From contig JAUCEF010000005.1 in NCBI GenBank assembly GCA_033558025.1, positions 6,944,001-7,008,000 on the forward strand: DNA of 64,000 bases, written 5' to 3'. Shown here in pieces: positions 43,368 through 53,522 of this stretch. Each line of letters starts with the position of its first letter. Within the stretch, counting starts at the first letter, position 1. Made by a program: the position numbers and the translations under genes. The notes beneath the pieces were generated by a model. The model saw only the letters and a list, made by a program, of their open reading frames with translations. It was not told the origin of the DNA and searched no databases. Origin of the DNA: Phytophthora sp. 'mugwort' (taxonomy: Eukaryota; Oomycota; Peronosporomycetes; Peronosporales; Peronosporaceae).

Positions 43368-45000
43368 ATGTTCAATTTTAGTCAACAACAACGGGAGTAC
43401 AGAATCCGACTCCAACCAATGCATTGCCACGAGTACAGGCTCGTAGGCATCAGACACCAGTACCAGTCTCTGATTATACAGTACAAATTCTCCATCCGTA
43501 TCAGAAGCGCGGAATGTATACAGCGACACCGCGATGCCCACGACAAATTTAGTAGGACCCAGCTCTCCCACCGGCACAAATTAGCAGTAGAACGGGAGAA
43601 TTTTTACACTCAGTTCGCGGCTCAGTTCGATGTGAATGTTCCACCCACAACCCAAGTCTACCAACACCAACTCGACCAAGAACGGATTCGGGCTGACTCA
43701 TTACTGGCTCGGCGCTCGCGTTTACAACTGGCTCAGTTTGTTCGGATTTATCGGCATCAAACGCCGAGCGACGCCAAACCGAACAAGGATTTGTTCGAGC
43801 TCCAACTTCCACCAGAACTCGGACTTCATGATCTTACAACCCAATGGAACGCCATCGTGCGCGACGGTGTCCAGCCAGAATGGAAACCAAACCGACCGCT
43901 GGTTCAGCCTAGACGACCACCGAATCATAACGCTACTGACGAATACATCCAGCAAGTACGAGAACACATCGCCAAGGGCCAGCGCAACGGTCGATACCTC
44001 ATCGTGGAATCCGACTTGCTCGACCAATGACCCGAGATATTCATCAGCCCATCGGCAAATCAGATACGCCGGCAGTGATTCGTGTTATAAACAACTATCC
44101 CTTCCCCGAAGGTAGTTCTGTGAACGACTTTACAGACCGACGTAATTTCCAAGAGATATGCTACAATCCCCCACGCGACATTGCTCGTCGAATTTTCGAG
44201 CTACGTACCAGATTGCCTGACTATCCGATTATAGTGATCCTGGGCGACGTGTCGGGTGCGTTTGGGCATATTCCGGTGTCTGCAGACCATGTTCACATGT
44301 TTGCTTTCAGTTGGAGGGACATGTCGTCATCGACCTAGCCTGTGGTTTCGGATGGCGCGGTTCCCCGGCATACTATTCCGTTGCGGAATCAATGATCAAC
44401 AGGCTATACCAGTTACAACAACCCCAACGGCCACTACCGCCGCTGTTATTCGAGTTCTTCGTTGGAAACATTTGGTGTGATGACCACACATGTATCGAGG
44501 TCGACACGAGTACGCAGTGTGCAGTAGCTAACTTGGCATTACGCAATGCAATGACGAATGTACTGGGCCCTACAGAAATCAACGAAGAAAAGTTCACAGT
44601 GTGGTCTTCTCAGCTAAAGGCGTTAGGCTTGATGTGGGATACAGTGGCTGGTACGGTCGCGATTCCCGAAGATAAAATCACCAAGTCTCGCCTGCGTATT
44701 ACAGCATTGAATGAGAGTGGGGTGCACGCTATTATCGATCAACAAGCTCCTGGGGAGTCTGCGCTACGTATTCACATCTTTCCCAGCAGCTCGAGCATTC
44801 TATCATAATATCCAAGTATACGCAAAACGTTTTGCCGCCATTTTACACACCGTCGAATCCCAAGGACGTCAACGACGACTTGAGCTAGTCATGGACGCGT
44901 CTGACACTGGAGCTTGCGTGTTGGAATTGCAGCTCAAGCAGTACGTCCGCGTATAATTTAGCGAAGCAGTACGAGCAACGTTTGTGCGCACAAAAGCTGA
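43368..45000 (+). pseudogene. DIRS reverse transcriptase and RNase H, broken
   Basis: The open frame at 43368-44030 ends NGRYLIVESDLLDQ. The next frame (44027) gives VIRVINNYPFP, then ILGDVSGAFGHIPV, whose Asp at 44246 is RT motif A. After a shift near 44320 comes CGFGWRGSPAYYSVAE, and IWCDDHT at 44470-44490 is the DD of motif C. RNase H starts near 44880 with LELVMDASDTGACVLE and continues in pieces beyond 45000. Catalytic residues are intact, but at least two shifts separate the motifs. Confidence 0.8.
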
Positions 45001-45655
45001 TAACTCGATCAACGTGCGCGTATGGATGGGTGCCGCCCTTGCGTACTGCACTGGGGACCAAGGTGGCATCCACTGGGCGAGATCGCACAAACCTTAGGAT
45101 GTGACTCGATAACAGCAGTGCTATGGCCTGGCTGGAAAACGTGCAAGTCGTCAGCCGATAGCAGAGAATACAATCGGATCATTTCCCTTTGGAATTTCGG
45201 TATTCATTTTCGTGCTCCGCACAACACATACGGGGAGAGCATAACACGATGGCTGACGCCGGGTCCAGAGCTTGGGGTGCGGATCATCGTTTGCATGAGG
45301 TATGGACTAGCTTGTCCAATACTTGGACGCAGGTACACTTCGGCCACCATTCGACAATCGCTTGTGTCTCTGGGAGACGTTCTCCGTGAGCATGCTCTCG
45401 CAGGATCAATTTCCGGGAAATACGCTACACAATGTGCGAGTTTTCAGGACAGCTCGGCTGGTCCCCTTAGCTCTCACGACCCGGGAGATCGACCACAAGA
45501 GGCTCGGATGTTTCGCAGTCTACTGTTGGAAACATGGATGGAATCAGGCACATAGAGGCAACCCCTTTTGCACCATCAACCTCGAGCTCGCCAGCAGTAG
45601 GTAGTATCACAGGCGGCACACCGGAAATGATCTAACCACATCGCCCAATTTCATA

Positions 45656-46410
45656 ATGGTGCTGCAAGGAATCAAACGCCTGTCTCCTCCAGTCCACAAG
45701 CTCCAACCGATTACATCTGCTTTCCTGCGATTAATATATCGCCGGTTGGACATCCATCAGCCACAGCAGCGCCTATTGTGGGGCAGTGTAGTCATAGGCT
45801 TTATCTTTCTTCTCCGGAGATCGGAGTATCTACGAATCGGACAAACTCGACACTTCTACTGCTTGAAATATCAAGACGTGTTCTTCTCGGACGCAGAAGA
45901 GAAACCAACACACCAGGTAACGCGACGTCAGTCACCATCGGTCTGGAAGGAGCGAAGATGACCAGTTTGGTCGTGGAGCATGGCGTACCATGCATGGGGG
46001 GATGGTGCGTCATGCTCCACGACCAAACTATATGATTGTCTCCAGACGCGTGCATGGTGCGCCATGGTGCGCCATGCTCACCATGCACGCGTCTGGAGAC
46101 AATCATATACCCAGTCATCGCACTTAGACATCTCAATATCGCCCGAAGGAAAACGACACAAAAGAGCCCATACGTCTGTGGCGACCTCACGTCGACGAAG
46201 GTGGCCAAGGCACAAGGCGGTGGCGAAAAGCGTTGGAAGTTCCGAAGGCCAACTATTCGACTCACTCGGTACGCATGGGAGGTGCTACCGCGCTGCTGAG
46301 AGAACAGGCAAGCAACACGACGATCAAACTATTAGGGCGCTGAATTTCGAACGGCTTCGAATAATACCCGACACAAGCCGCAAAATTCAACGACGACTCT
46401 CTCACAGCGA
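45656..46410 (+). pseudogene. DIRS tyrosine recombinase, interrupted
   Basis: 45656 onward gives LQGIKRLSPPVHKLQPITSA, then IFLLRRSEYLRIGQTRHFYC with the first catalytic Arg. The frame is then disrupted by two inverted duplications at 45964-46109. It resumes to the second catalytic box, THSVRMGGATALL (His at 46263, Arg at 46272). A TGA at 46341 falls where Trp is expected (LLGR-stop), and the block with the likely nucleophile, YPTQAAK, follows near 46370. It would catalyse integration of circular DNA if intact. Confidence 0.8.
45964..46109. repeat. two back-to-back palindromes
   Basis: 45964-46029 is a hairpin whose outer 19 bp are perfect (AGTTTGGTCGTGGAGCATG and its complement). 46029-46109 is a second hairpin with perfect 31-bp arms around a 19-bp loop. 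The left arm of the first and the right arm of the second together read as the normal recombinase frame; the material between them is the reverse complement of both flanks. Confidence 0.95.
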
Positions 46411-46461
46411 ATGATGGGAATATACGAGCGACAAGCCCACTCGTAAGGGCTCGCGAGTACA

Positions 46462-46586
46462 TTTTTCGGGGGGAGGGGGGGCGCTCACCACCCCCTTACT
46501 CAAGGCTGGTCGAGGCCAATGAACATTTGGCCTCGACCAGCCTTGAGTAAGGGGGTGGTGAGCGCCCCCCCTCCCCCCCCGAAAAA
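46462..46586. repeat. near-perfect palindrome, ~58-bp arms
   Basis: TCAAGGCTGGTCGAGGCCAA near 46500 pairs with TTGGCCTCGACCAGCCTTGA around a 7-bp loop centred at 46523. The outer arms are G/C runs differing by two bases in length. It lies about 50 bp beyond the recombinase frame and may be the terminal structure of the DIRS element or a separate foldback. Confidence 0.95.
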
Positions 46587-46589
46587 CAA

Positions 46590-48358
46590 CTGAGTTAGAT
46601 CCTTGGAAACGTAGGATATGGTAACAGTCGCAATCCTGTAGTGACCTTGATCAGTCTGGAGATCCCCAGTTTGTCGGTGGCGTCCGATCGCTGTTCGAAG
46701 TAGTCTCGGTAGCAATAATTCCCTAAAAGCTACGTGAACAAGCTCTGCCTCATTCTGAATTGAATTCTGAAATTGCGGGTGTTGTATATCGGTTCAGGGC
46801 CAACGTACTGCTGGAGAAAACAAATATGACGAGCTACTAAATTACGCTTCATGTTCGGGGCACGTCAAGGTAGCAACCCTCTGTACCGAATCTACCCCTC
46901 GTGGTATTGCGTTGGTCAACGCCACAAACACAGAAATATCGTTATTTTCCTGCCTCTAGCATATCCAATACTCAGTGACCGTCTTGTGAGGTTTGCATTG
47001 CCTCGCTTAGCCAAATTGAAGTCGAGTACTACATGTACCGGTTTAAAATATATATTGGGCCGATGCAAAGCTAACAAACAGGTGATCAACGTTTCACATT
47101 TAGAATGACATTAGCTGCACCAGTGGGGGTGTTCTTATGGTTTATAGTGGTTTTAGCCACTATAAACCATAGTTCATATTTAATGGATATAAGCTGGATC
47201 GGGTTACCTCATATTTGATGCATATAAAATGGATCGGGTTAGGCCTTCTCTGAGTGGACAAATAGACCATGTAACTAGCATTCGTGCGCATTCATTAGCT
47301 GCAGCTGGGGTAACCTCTTGCCAAAACAAATCTCCTACACTGAACTACCATATTTAAAGTTCCAGCGGGACCTTTTTAGCTTATAAATGTCGACAATATC
47401 GGTAAAGAAAAAAAGACGATTTTCCCGGCCATTGTTATTATACACTCCAGGTACTGATAAAATGGCAATGTACAAGACCATAGTCAAACGTACGCATACC
47501 GGTTACCCTGATACAAAGTAAAGGATTATTACTAGTCAGAGGTGCTTAATTATTGAGGTTGTATTGTTCCAAGAGAACGGTCAAAGAAGTCCATCAACGA
47601 CATTTGCTGTTAGCGGCCTGCTTGTGTCTTAGCTCCTGTCTAACCGCGCTTTGCATTGTTGGAAGCACTGCATCGCTTATGAAGATACCCCCATCGCATC
47701 AGCGCCTACAAAAAGCTGTGACATCCGCTGTCACTCGTTCCTTCAGTTTTTTCGTGGACAGGGTTTTCTGGTCGTCGCCTGGTCAAAACCCTCAAGTCCC
47801 TGTAAGACTTCAGCCCTTGCATCTGGTGTTTACTCCTACCTACGGTAGATGTCTCCCTTGGCGAAGGTCATGCGAGCCCTAGCCCGACCGCCGCGTCTCA
47901 GACACTCCCCTCATTCACCCGGTGTGCCGACAGCATGTTGCGCCGGACGCCGCCGATTATCGACGGCCGATATGTGAACCTCGCTCCCGAATGTACCATA
48001 TTTCTGGCACATTCGAGTTTGTGATAATTTTGGCTCCCTAATCATGAGGTTTTGATTCCTTTCTATTTCCGGCATCGTTGCCAGAAGAAATACATGCTGC
48101 GTGGCGTGCGGCGGCTTGTTTAATTCCCGACCTCCATAGTCTAATATGTCGACTAAAACGGCATCGTCACGCTAACTCTTCCCTTCACTAACGCCATCCG
48201 GCTATTTTCGATTATAATTCATCTTTGACAGATCACTAAACGCTCCTAAATCGACTTTCGCATCTGAGCAACGGTCTATGCGTGGGTGGACCTAATTTAA
48301 CAGTCGTCTGATTCCGCGACTTCAGTTCCAGAACGTCAGTCTGTCGCGCAAGTGCCCC
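46590..48358. other. intergenic with small hairpin and repeats
   Basis: A perfect 15-bp-arm hairpin lies at 47136-47171 (TATGGTTTATAGTGG and complement, 6-bp loop). Two 35-bp direct units start at 47175 and 47210 (CATATTTRATGSATATAA...GGATCGGGTTA). No gene was recognised. The last 100 bp precede the DUF547 gene. Confidence 0.6.
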
Positions 48359-51300
48359 ATGACGCAATGCAAGGACCAGAGCGAGGCCGTGCGGCGCCAG
48401 ATGCGATCAATGGCGACGTGTCTCGCGCTCGTGGGGTCGTTGGGCACGAGCTACCGGTGTCTACGGCTCGACGCCTCTTCTAGATTTGTTTCAGACGTTA
48501 CTAGCCTCGTGTTCCCGTCCGGCGACGTCACGCTGGCGAAGATGCTGTGGCTCGCGCTGGGGATGGGGCTCGCAGCTGTCCATCTCGGTGATGCGCTGGA
48601 CAGATGTCGCCATTGGAGGACGTCAAGTGCACGTCGGTTGGTCTTGGTGGACGAGTGCAGTCCTACTGCAACAAACCCTGTACTGCTATCCAATTTAACG
48701 CGAATTGAAGTGGAAACACCGCAGTTCCGAGGCCAAGTGGCCATTGCAGTCACTCACAGCAGCTTCGGATTGCAGGTGCAAGGCCGATTCATGAGGAGTA
48801 TACCTGTTAAGAGCAAATTATTCCTCGCTCTCGAGTTTCCAGCCGACGTTGGGTGGACTGTAAAGCTGCTGGTTACTGTCATGAACAAGTTCTGGAGTGG
48901 GGGACATTTGTCGCGGGGTGGAGATAGAGAGGACGACAGGGAGCTGTCACATGTTGCAGTTCCGTTGCTCTTATGTGAGCATGCGCACTTTGGTGTGGAC
49001 TTTGGAGGACAGAAGAAGACGCGACAGGCTAACAGTTACACCGTCGGGAAGGTATACACACTGGGAGCGACAATTGTGGACTGGAAGTGGAGATGGATGG
49101 CGAGTATGATGCTTACAGTGCTGAGGTGGTTTCCAGTCAAGTGGATATCAATCCCTTCTGTACACGTTGCAGGGTATTCGGTGACTTTACCGTCGACACG
49201 AGACCAGCAAGCGCTTAAGTTGCCTCAACGCACGACCCTTAATAAGCGATATATATTTTGTTTCTCCGTGCACAGCAGTCAGGATCTACCATCGCACAAC
49301 GCAGATACACAACGTTTACGCATTTCTCTTCCTCAAGATGACCAGCTACTGGACTTTGAAGTTGGTTCTCCTATTGCACTCTACGGTGGCAATGGACAGC
49401 GAGGTGGCGTGCCGCTAGCTCATGCAGAGGCGTGCCGTCAAATTGGAGAGGATGCTCGCGCTTTAGGTCGAGTAACTTTCTCGCTTAATGCTTGGGTAGA
49501 ATTCGTCGATCGCATGGCTGGACGTCGCAAAGTGGGATATCTCCTGGAGGTTGTGGACATGACGCAGCAGCTTCACCGCACAGTGATGCGTAGTGCTACA
49601 ACCGTGAAGAATTCGTTGCTTCTTTTACGGTTAGAACACGAGATCGACAGGAAGGAAACTGAACGTGAGACGGGCGTCGCGGAACTTCATGTCGCGGAGC
49701 AAGTCGACGAGCCCGTTGACTACCAGAACGTTCTCGTTGAATCGCGCGAGTATCGCTACGAACAGATTGAGCTCGAAACGTCGGCAGTCGCTCATGTTCT
49801 TGAACAAATAGCGTCGAAACCTACGCAAGGACGACGACGATGGAGACAACCGCAAAGTTGCTACCAGAACCAGCTCGAGAAAGCCACCCTCTATCGATGT
49901 TTAATGTCACCGTCACGACTGCCTGGTGTACCAAGCTACCACGCTATTGGTGTACAGATCAACGAGTCTCAGCACTTGGCTATGAATGTCGTGTACGAGA
50001 CGGGTATTTATCGCCTTCATGGTGCTGGAGATGGCACGACGCCGTTACTGCGTCAGGAATGGGTTATCGTGGCGTCTGACAATCTGCACTTCTTCAGGTC
50101 CTTCTCCGTGTCACCGGCGCTGAGTATTCCTCTTACCAACGTACTTAACGTGTGCAGTATCGATCATGCGCAATTGTTGAAGGGCAACAAACCTCTTAGC
50201 ATACACCACGAAGATGGCGCTGTACCAAGGTGGTTTTGCTTGGAGATTCATTTTGTGCTCGAGATAATCACTCTCTTTGTGGAGACCTGTGAGGAGCGTG
50301 ACCAATTGGTGGAAGTGCTTCGCCCTCTTATCAGTGAGGACTGCGAACTCAACGTACTGCCAACACTAGTGAAAGGAACGACGTCAGAAGCTGTCGCTGC
50401 GTCGCCACTCTTTACTTCATTGACGCTGAATGCTCAAAACCAACCAGTTTGTCTTAACCAGCGCACATCTCGTTTTGTAGAGACTCTAACGACGGAGATC
50501 GACGCATCAGGAGCATTATTACTAGTCCAAGAAAGCTTAGAAGCTGGATTAAAGGTATTTGCTCTTGGTGAGACTGCCCGACTTCGTATTAACAGAATCA
50601 CAGTTCTTCGTTTCCTGGACAAGGTAGAAAGCCTGAATGGTCTTGACCTGGACAAAGTGGCTTCAGTGCTGTCGAACGAGGATCGCTTTGCTCTTGGATT
50701 GAACCTGTACCACACGTTATTCATTCACGCAGTGCTCATTTTCGGCTACCCGCAGTCTCATGAGCAGTGGAAATTGCTGCAAACTATACCATGCTATCTC
50801 ATGCGTGTCAAGGACAAGAACAACGAGTCTGTAAGGTATACATTGGCAGACATCCAGCGTGTGATGCTGCGCTGCTCCGTTCCTGTAACATTGGAGACAT
50901 CGAGTCTGAAGCGAAGCTTGTCCCAAAACGCTCTCATGGATCTTGCTATCGGAAGTGGAGACGCTATCAACGGGTTGTGTAGAACGGTCCTGGGTGTGGC
51001 ATGGACTCCCGTACTACCAAGTAGCAGCTCGTACGCAATCATCAAGAAGACGCCACTTCCGATTCCTGCGGGACTCGTCATCGATAGCGCAGATATTCGC
51101 ATCAGTTTAGTGCTCCAGATTAACAGTTCACCTCCAACTCCAAAGACGACAGGGATCATGTGCGTGTACGATGGACAGAAGCTCAATGATCAGCTGAATT
51201 CTACGTGCACAACGTTTCTCACTCGTGAGCTGCGCTTGGATGAAGTGAATCGTGTGATTTACTTGCCACGTGTCTGTGAATGGTACCATATTGGCCACCG

Positions 51301-51730
51301 TGACGAAGAAATTGACGAACGGGATGATGGGATTAACAGACGAATGGGTCCACTATCTCGACGTCAGCGAAGTAGCAGCGGCAATATTGGCGGAGTGGCT
51401 GCCCTGTCGAAGTCTCGAGGCTTTTACTGCTTACAACGTCTACTGGGCTATATGGAGGTGGAGCAACATCATCGTGTGATGCACTTACTGCTTGGTGCTG
51501 GTGACGAGTGCCGCTTTGTATTCGCTGACTTCTGGACGAGACCAAGTCGCTCAGCTGCTGTGAGTTTGTTGAGTAACGCGGGGAGTGCTGCCCTCGCAGT
51601 GTTGACAGGCTCGAGCGTTGGTAGTACGTCAATTGCTATGAAGTCCCAAGAAGGAAAGACAAGCGATGTAACACAGACTGATAGCGATGGGGTTGTTGTT
51701 GGACAGCAGGGTCAGCGCTCGTTCTTCTAA
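48359..51730 (+). CDS. DUF547 protein with PH-like domain
   Basis: 1123 residues from the ATG at 48359, uninterrupted. The N-terminal 100 residues hold two moderately hydrophobic stretches (MATCLALVGSLG, MLWLALGMGLAAVHLG). A region at about 110-540 has no family I recognise. A PH-like module at about 560-657 reads QEWVIVASDNLHFFRSF ... EIHFVLEIITLFVETCEERD, the usual beta-sandwich and C-helix pattern. DUF547 covers about 745-985 (DRFALGLNLYHTLFIHAVLI; YTLADIQRVMLRC; CEWYHIGH). The C-terminus is Ser-rich. DUF547 proteins are widespread in eukaryotes and of uncertain biochemical function; pairing with PH-like domains suggests membrane association (inference). It is unrelated to the kinases around it. 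No intron is evident. Confidence 0.9.
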   Translation: MTQCKDQSEAVRRQMRSMATCLALVGSLGTSYRCLRLDASSRFVSDVTSLVFPSGDVTLAKMLWLALGMGLAAVHLGDALDRCRHWRTSSARRLVLVDECSPTATNPVLLSNLTRIEVETPQFRGQVAIAVTHSSFGLQVQGRFMRSIPVKSKLFLALEFPADVGWTVKLLVTVMNKFWSGGHLSRGGDREDDRELSHVAVPLLLCEHAHFGVDFGGQKKTRQANSYTVGKVYTLGATIVDWKWRWMASMMLTVLRWFPVKWISIPSVHVAGYSVTLPSTRDQQALKLPQRTTLNKRYIFCFSVHSSQDLPSHNADTQRLRISLPQDDQLLDFEVGSPIALYGGNGQRGGVPLAHAEACRQIGEDARALGRVTFSLNAWVEFVDRMAGRRKVGYLLEVVDMTQQLHRTVMRSATTVKNSLLLLRLEHEIDRKETERETGVAELHVAEQVDEPVDYQNVLVESREYRYEQIELETSAVAHVLEQIASKPTQGRRRWRQPQSCYQNQLEKATLYRCLMSPSRLPGVPSYHAIGVQINESQHLAMNVVYETGIYRLHGAGDGTTPLLRQEWVIVASDNLHFFRSFSVSPALSIPLTNVLNVCSIDHAQLLKGNKPLSIHHEDGAVPRWFCLEIHFVLEIITLFVETCEERDQLVEVLRPLISEDCELNVLPTLVKGTTSEAVAASPLFTSLTLNAQNQPVCLNQRTSRFVETLTTEIDASGALLLVQESLEAGLKVFALGETARLRINRITVLRFLDKVESLNGLDLDKVASVLSNEDRFALGLNLYHTLFIHAVLIFGYPQSHEQWKLLQTIPCYLMRVKDKNNESVRYTLADIQRVMLRCSVPVTLETSSLKRSLSQNALMDLAIGSGDAINGLCRTVLGVAWTPVLPSSSSYAIIKKTPLPIPAGLVIDSADIRISLVLQINSSPPTPKTTGIMCVYDGQKLNDQLNSTCTTFLTRELRLDEVNRVIYLPRVCEWYHIGHRDEEIDERDDGINRRMGPLSRRQRSSSGNIGGVAALSKSRGFYCLQRLLGYMEVEQHHRVMHLLLGAGDECRFVFADFWTRPSRSAAVSLLSNAGSAALAVLTGSSVGSTSIAMKSQEGKTSDVTQTDSDGVVVGQQGQRSFF

Positions 51731-51844
51731 CATGCCAGCACACAATCTATACCGACATGCAAAACATGTAAAAAAAATAATATTTAGGTTTGCACCTTTG
51801 AGATCTTGCCCAAAAGTGACCAAAGTCTTCCATAAGCTTTATTG

Positions 51845-52060
51845 TTGGATTCTAATCGACTTCGGCATTTCGATTTCGAACGAGCGAATAAAGCGCACGA
51901 TGACGGTGAGGTTTGGAATATCATTGTGGATGGCCCCCGAAGTGATAGGATGGGAATAAGCCAATGCGAAGAATACTCCTATGACCGTCAGGGTAATGTA
52001 GGTATCGACGTTTCCTCTGCGGGTCCATCATGGCATAACTTGGTGAGGTCAATCTGTGGC
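51845..52060 (+). pseudogene. kinase-family relic (DFG to APE block)
   Basis: The frame at 51845-51959 gives CWILIDFGISISNERIKRTM, then GISLWMAPEVIGWE, matching the activation loop of the kinases here (TDFGIS...TSLWMAPEVMLGE). A second frame gives VGIDVSSAGPSWHNLV near 52000-52040, matching VQVEFSAVGPPSIVQL further along the same kinases. The catalytic HRD and glycine loop are gone. It points plus-ward, opposite to its neighbour at 52325. Confidence 0.75.
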
Positions 52061-52324
52061 AAGACGGGTCATCTCTATGGTCGATCCGGTCGATCTGGTA
52101 AGCCGAGATGACAATCTCCCACTACCAGGTTTTTGTCTCGCTATCTACCCATTCGCTCGGCGAAATGCCAACCTAATCATCTTTCCCTTGCAGATCTTTC
52201 AACTAGTTGACAGTGCTTTAGTCGTTCCTCGTCAAACACAACGCGAAGAAATAGTCCAAATGCACACAGAGGTCTATCAAGGAAGCATATGAAAATAGAA
52301 TATGGCGTCGTCACCACAAGAATC

Positions 52325-53386
52325 TTACGCCAGCTCATCCGATAAAATCTTCTGGAGTCTGTACAGCGCTTCAGAAGCAGTCGGTCGTTTGAGAGGATGT
52401 ACAGATACACACGCGCGTCCAAGCTCTGCCAGGGCCATAGGACCCGACTCCGAAAAGACCACACGGAGACTCCCCTTGGTCACTTTGTGCAGAATATCGG
52501 CATCTAGCAGCGGACGCCAGCTCGCGTCGCGGAGATGTTGCCGCGCCTGAGCGTACGGAGCCGAGAGCATGTCCAGTTCGGACAGTACCACACCAAACGA
52601 GAACATGTCGGCGTCAGTGCTATGCATCTCGCCGCGAATGACCTCAGGAGCCATCCACAGTGTCATATTCTTGCTCTCTGTCGGGGTCTTGTACGTCTGC
52701 TTGGGTGAGGTGCCGAAATTGGTCACCTTGGCCTCCATGGCGTCGTTCAGCAACACATTCCTTGACTTAAGGTTGCTATGGATCACAGGCGGCGACAGCG
52801 AGTGCATGTAAGCCAGGGCACTGCAAATTTGTATAGCGATTCTGGTCTTTTCCCGGTCAAAACCGATGGAATGGCGCTCCAGTTCATACCGGTCCAGTAA
52901 CGACCGCAGATCGCCACCTTCCATGAACTCTTGCACGACACACAAGTCGGACTTGGAGGACCACGAGACGCCGACAAACCGCACAATATGCGGATGATGG
53001 AGCGTGGCTGAGATCTTCACTTCGGCCAGGAAATTCTTGACGTTTTCGTCCTTCTCTTGAGTCTCTGGTAGCAGCTTCTTGACCGCCACCTTCTCGCGTC
53101 GAAACAAACCAGAGAAGACTTGGCCAAAGGTTCCATGTCCAATGATGCGCCCGAGCTGTAGCTCTTCCCTTGGGATCCTCTTACTAGCAACGACCTGGTC
53201 GTTCCAGAGACCCGAGGTTTCTTGCTCTCGTTTGGCATCCAGAATGTCGCACTTGCCGTCCACGTCCAGTTTGGTCTCGATTTTAAGCTTGAACGTGAGC
53301 GATGGACTGTGACGCACGGAGATGCCGCCGATCTTGAGTCGGTCGGTCGAGTGGAGCATTGCGTTGGTACTAGCGACAGTGAGCAT
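52325..53386 (-). CDS. TKL-like pseudokinase, cytoplasmic (no ectodomain)
   Basis: 353 residues on the minus strand. It has the kinase fold of its neighbours: glycine loop IGHGTFGQVFSG, VAVK (K103), WMAPEVIRGE. The catalytic loop reads HSNLKSRN: Arg and Asp of HRD are Ser204 and Asn205. The metal-binding DFG is NFG (N223). Both changes remove catalytic acids, so phosphotransfer is very unlikely, while ATP binding through K103 remains possible. There is no signal peptide or membrane helix; the N-terminal 70 residues are Ser/Lys-rich. An in-frame TGA about 78 nt upstream and an Inr-like motif at 53436-53446 support ATG 53386 as the start. The frame is fully open, which argues against ordinary decay. 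It could act as a scaffold or decoy for the active receptor kinases (inference). Confidence 0.9.
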   Translation of the reverse strand: MLTVASTNAMLHSTDRLKIGGISVRHSPSLTFKLKIETKLDVDGKCDILDAKREQETSGLWNDQVVASKRIPREELQLGRIIGHGTFGQVFSGLFRREKVAVKKLLPETQEKDENVKNFLAEVKISATLHHPHIVRFVGVSWSSKSDLCVVQEFMEGGDLRSLLDRYELERHSIGFDREKTRIAIQICSALAYMHSLSPPVIHSNLKSRNVLLNDAMEAKVTNFGTSPKQTYKTPTESKNMTLWMAPEVIRGEMHSTDADMFSFGVVLSELDMLSAPYAQARQHLRDASWRPLLDADILHKVTKGSLRVVFSESGPMALAELGRACVSVHPLKRPTASEALYRLQKILSDELA

Positions 53387-53435
53387 TGTGCTGGGCGCTT
53401 GGGGACTCGAAACGGATGAACTTTGGTCAGCAAAA

Positions 53436-53446
53436 GCGAAAGTGAG
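53436..53446 (-). promoter_or_regulatory. oomycete Inr-like element
   Basis: On the minus strand CTCACTTTCGC (then TTTTGC) fits the oomycete initiator and lies about 55 nt upstream of the pseudokinase ATG, supporting that start. Confidence 0.5.
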
Positions 53447-53522
53447 TCACTCACGGGGTGGAGAACCGGACGGGATGAGAGAGAGAAAATCTAACGACGA
53501 TAGTACAGTCGGGTACATGTAA

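Larger units (their letters stand above)
41793..46410 (+). mobile_element. DIRS-like (tyrosine recombinase) retrotransposon relic
   Basis: Order on the plus strand: putative gag frames (41793-43380), reverse transcriptase and RNase H (43368-45000), tyrosine recombinase (45656-46410). Together these define the DIRS order. The frame is interrupted repeatedly. In this order the recombinase replaces a DDE integrase, so target duplications are not expected. Terminal repeats were not identified. Short inverted duplications interrupt the recombinase, and a 58-bp-arm palindrome follows it. Confidence 0.8.
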
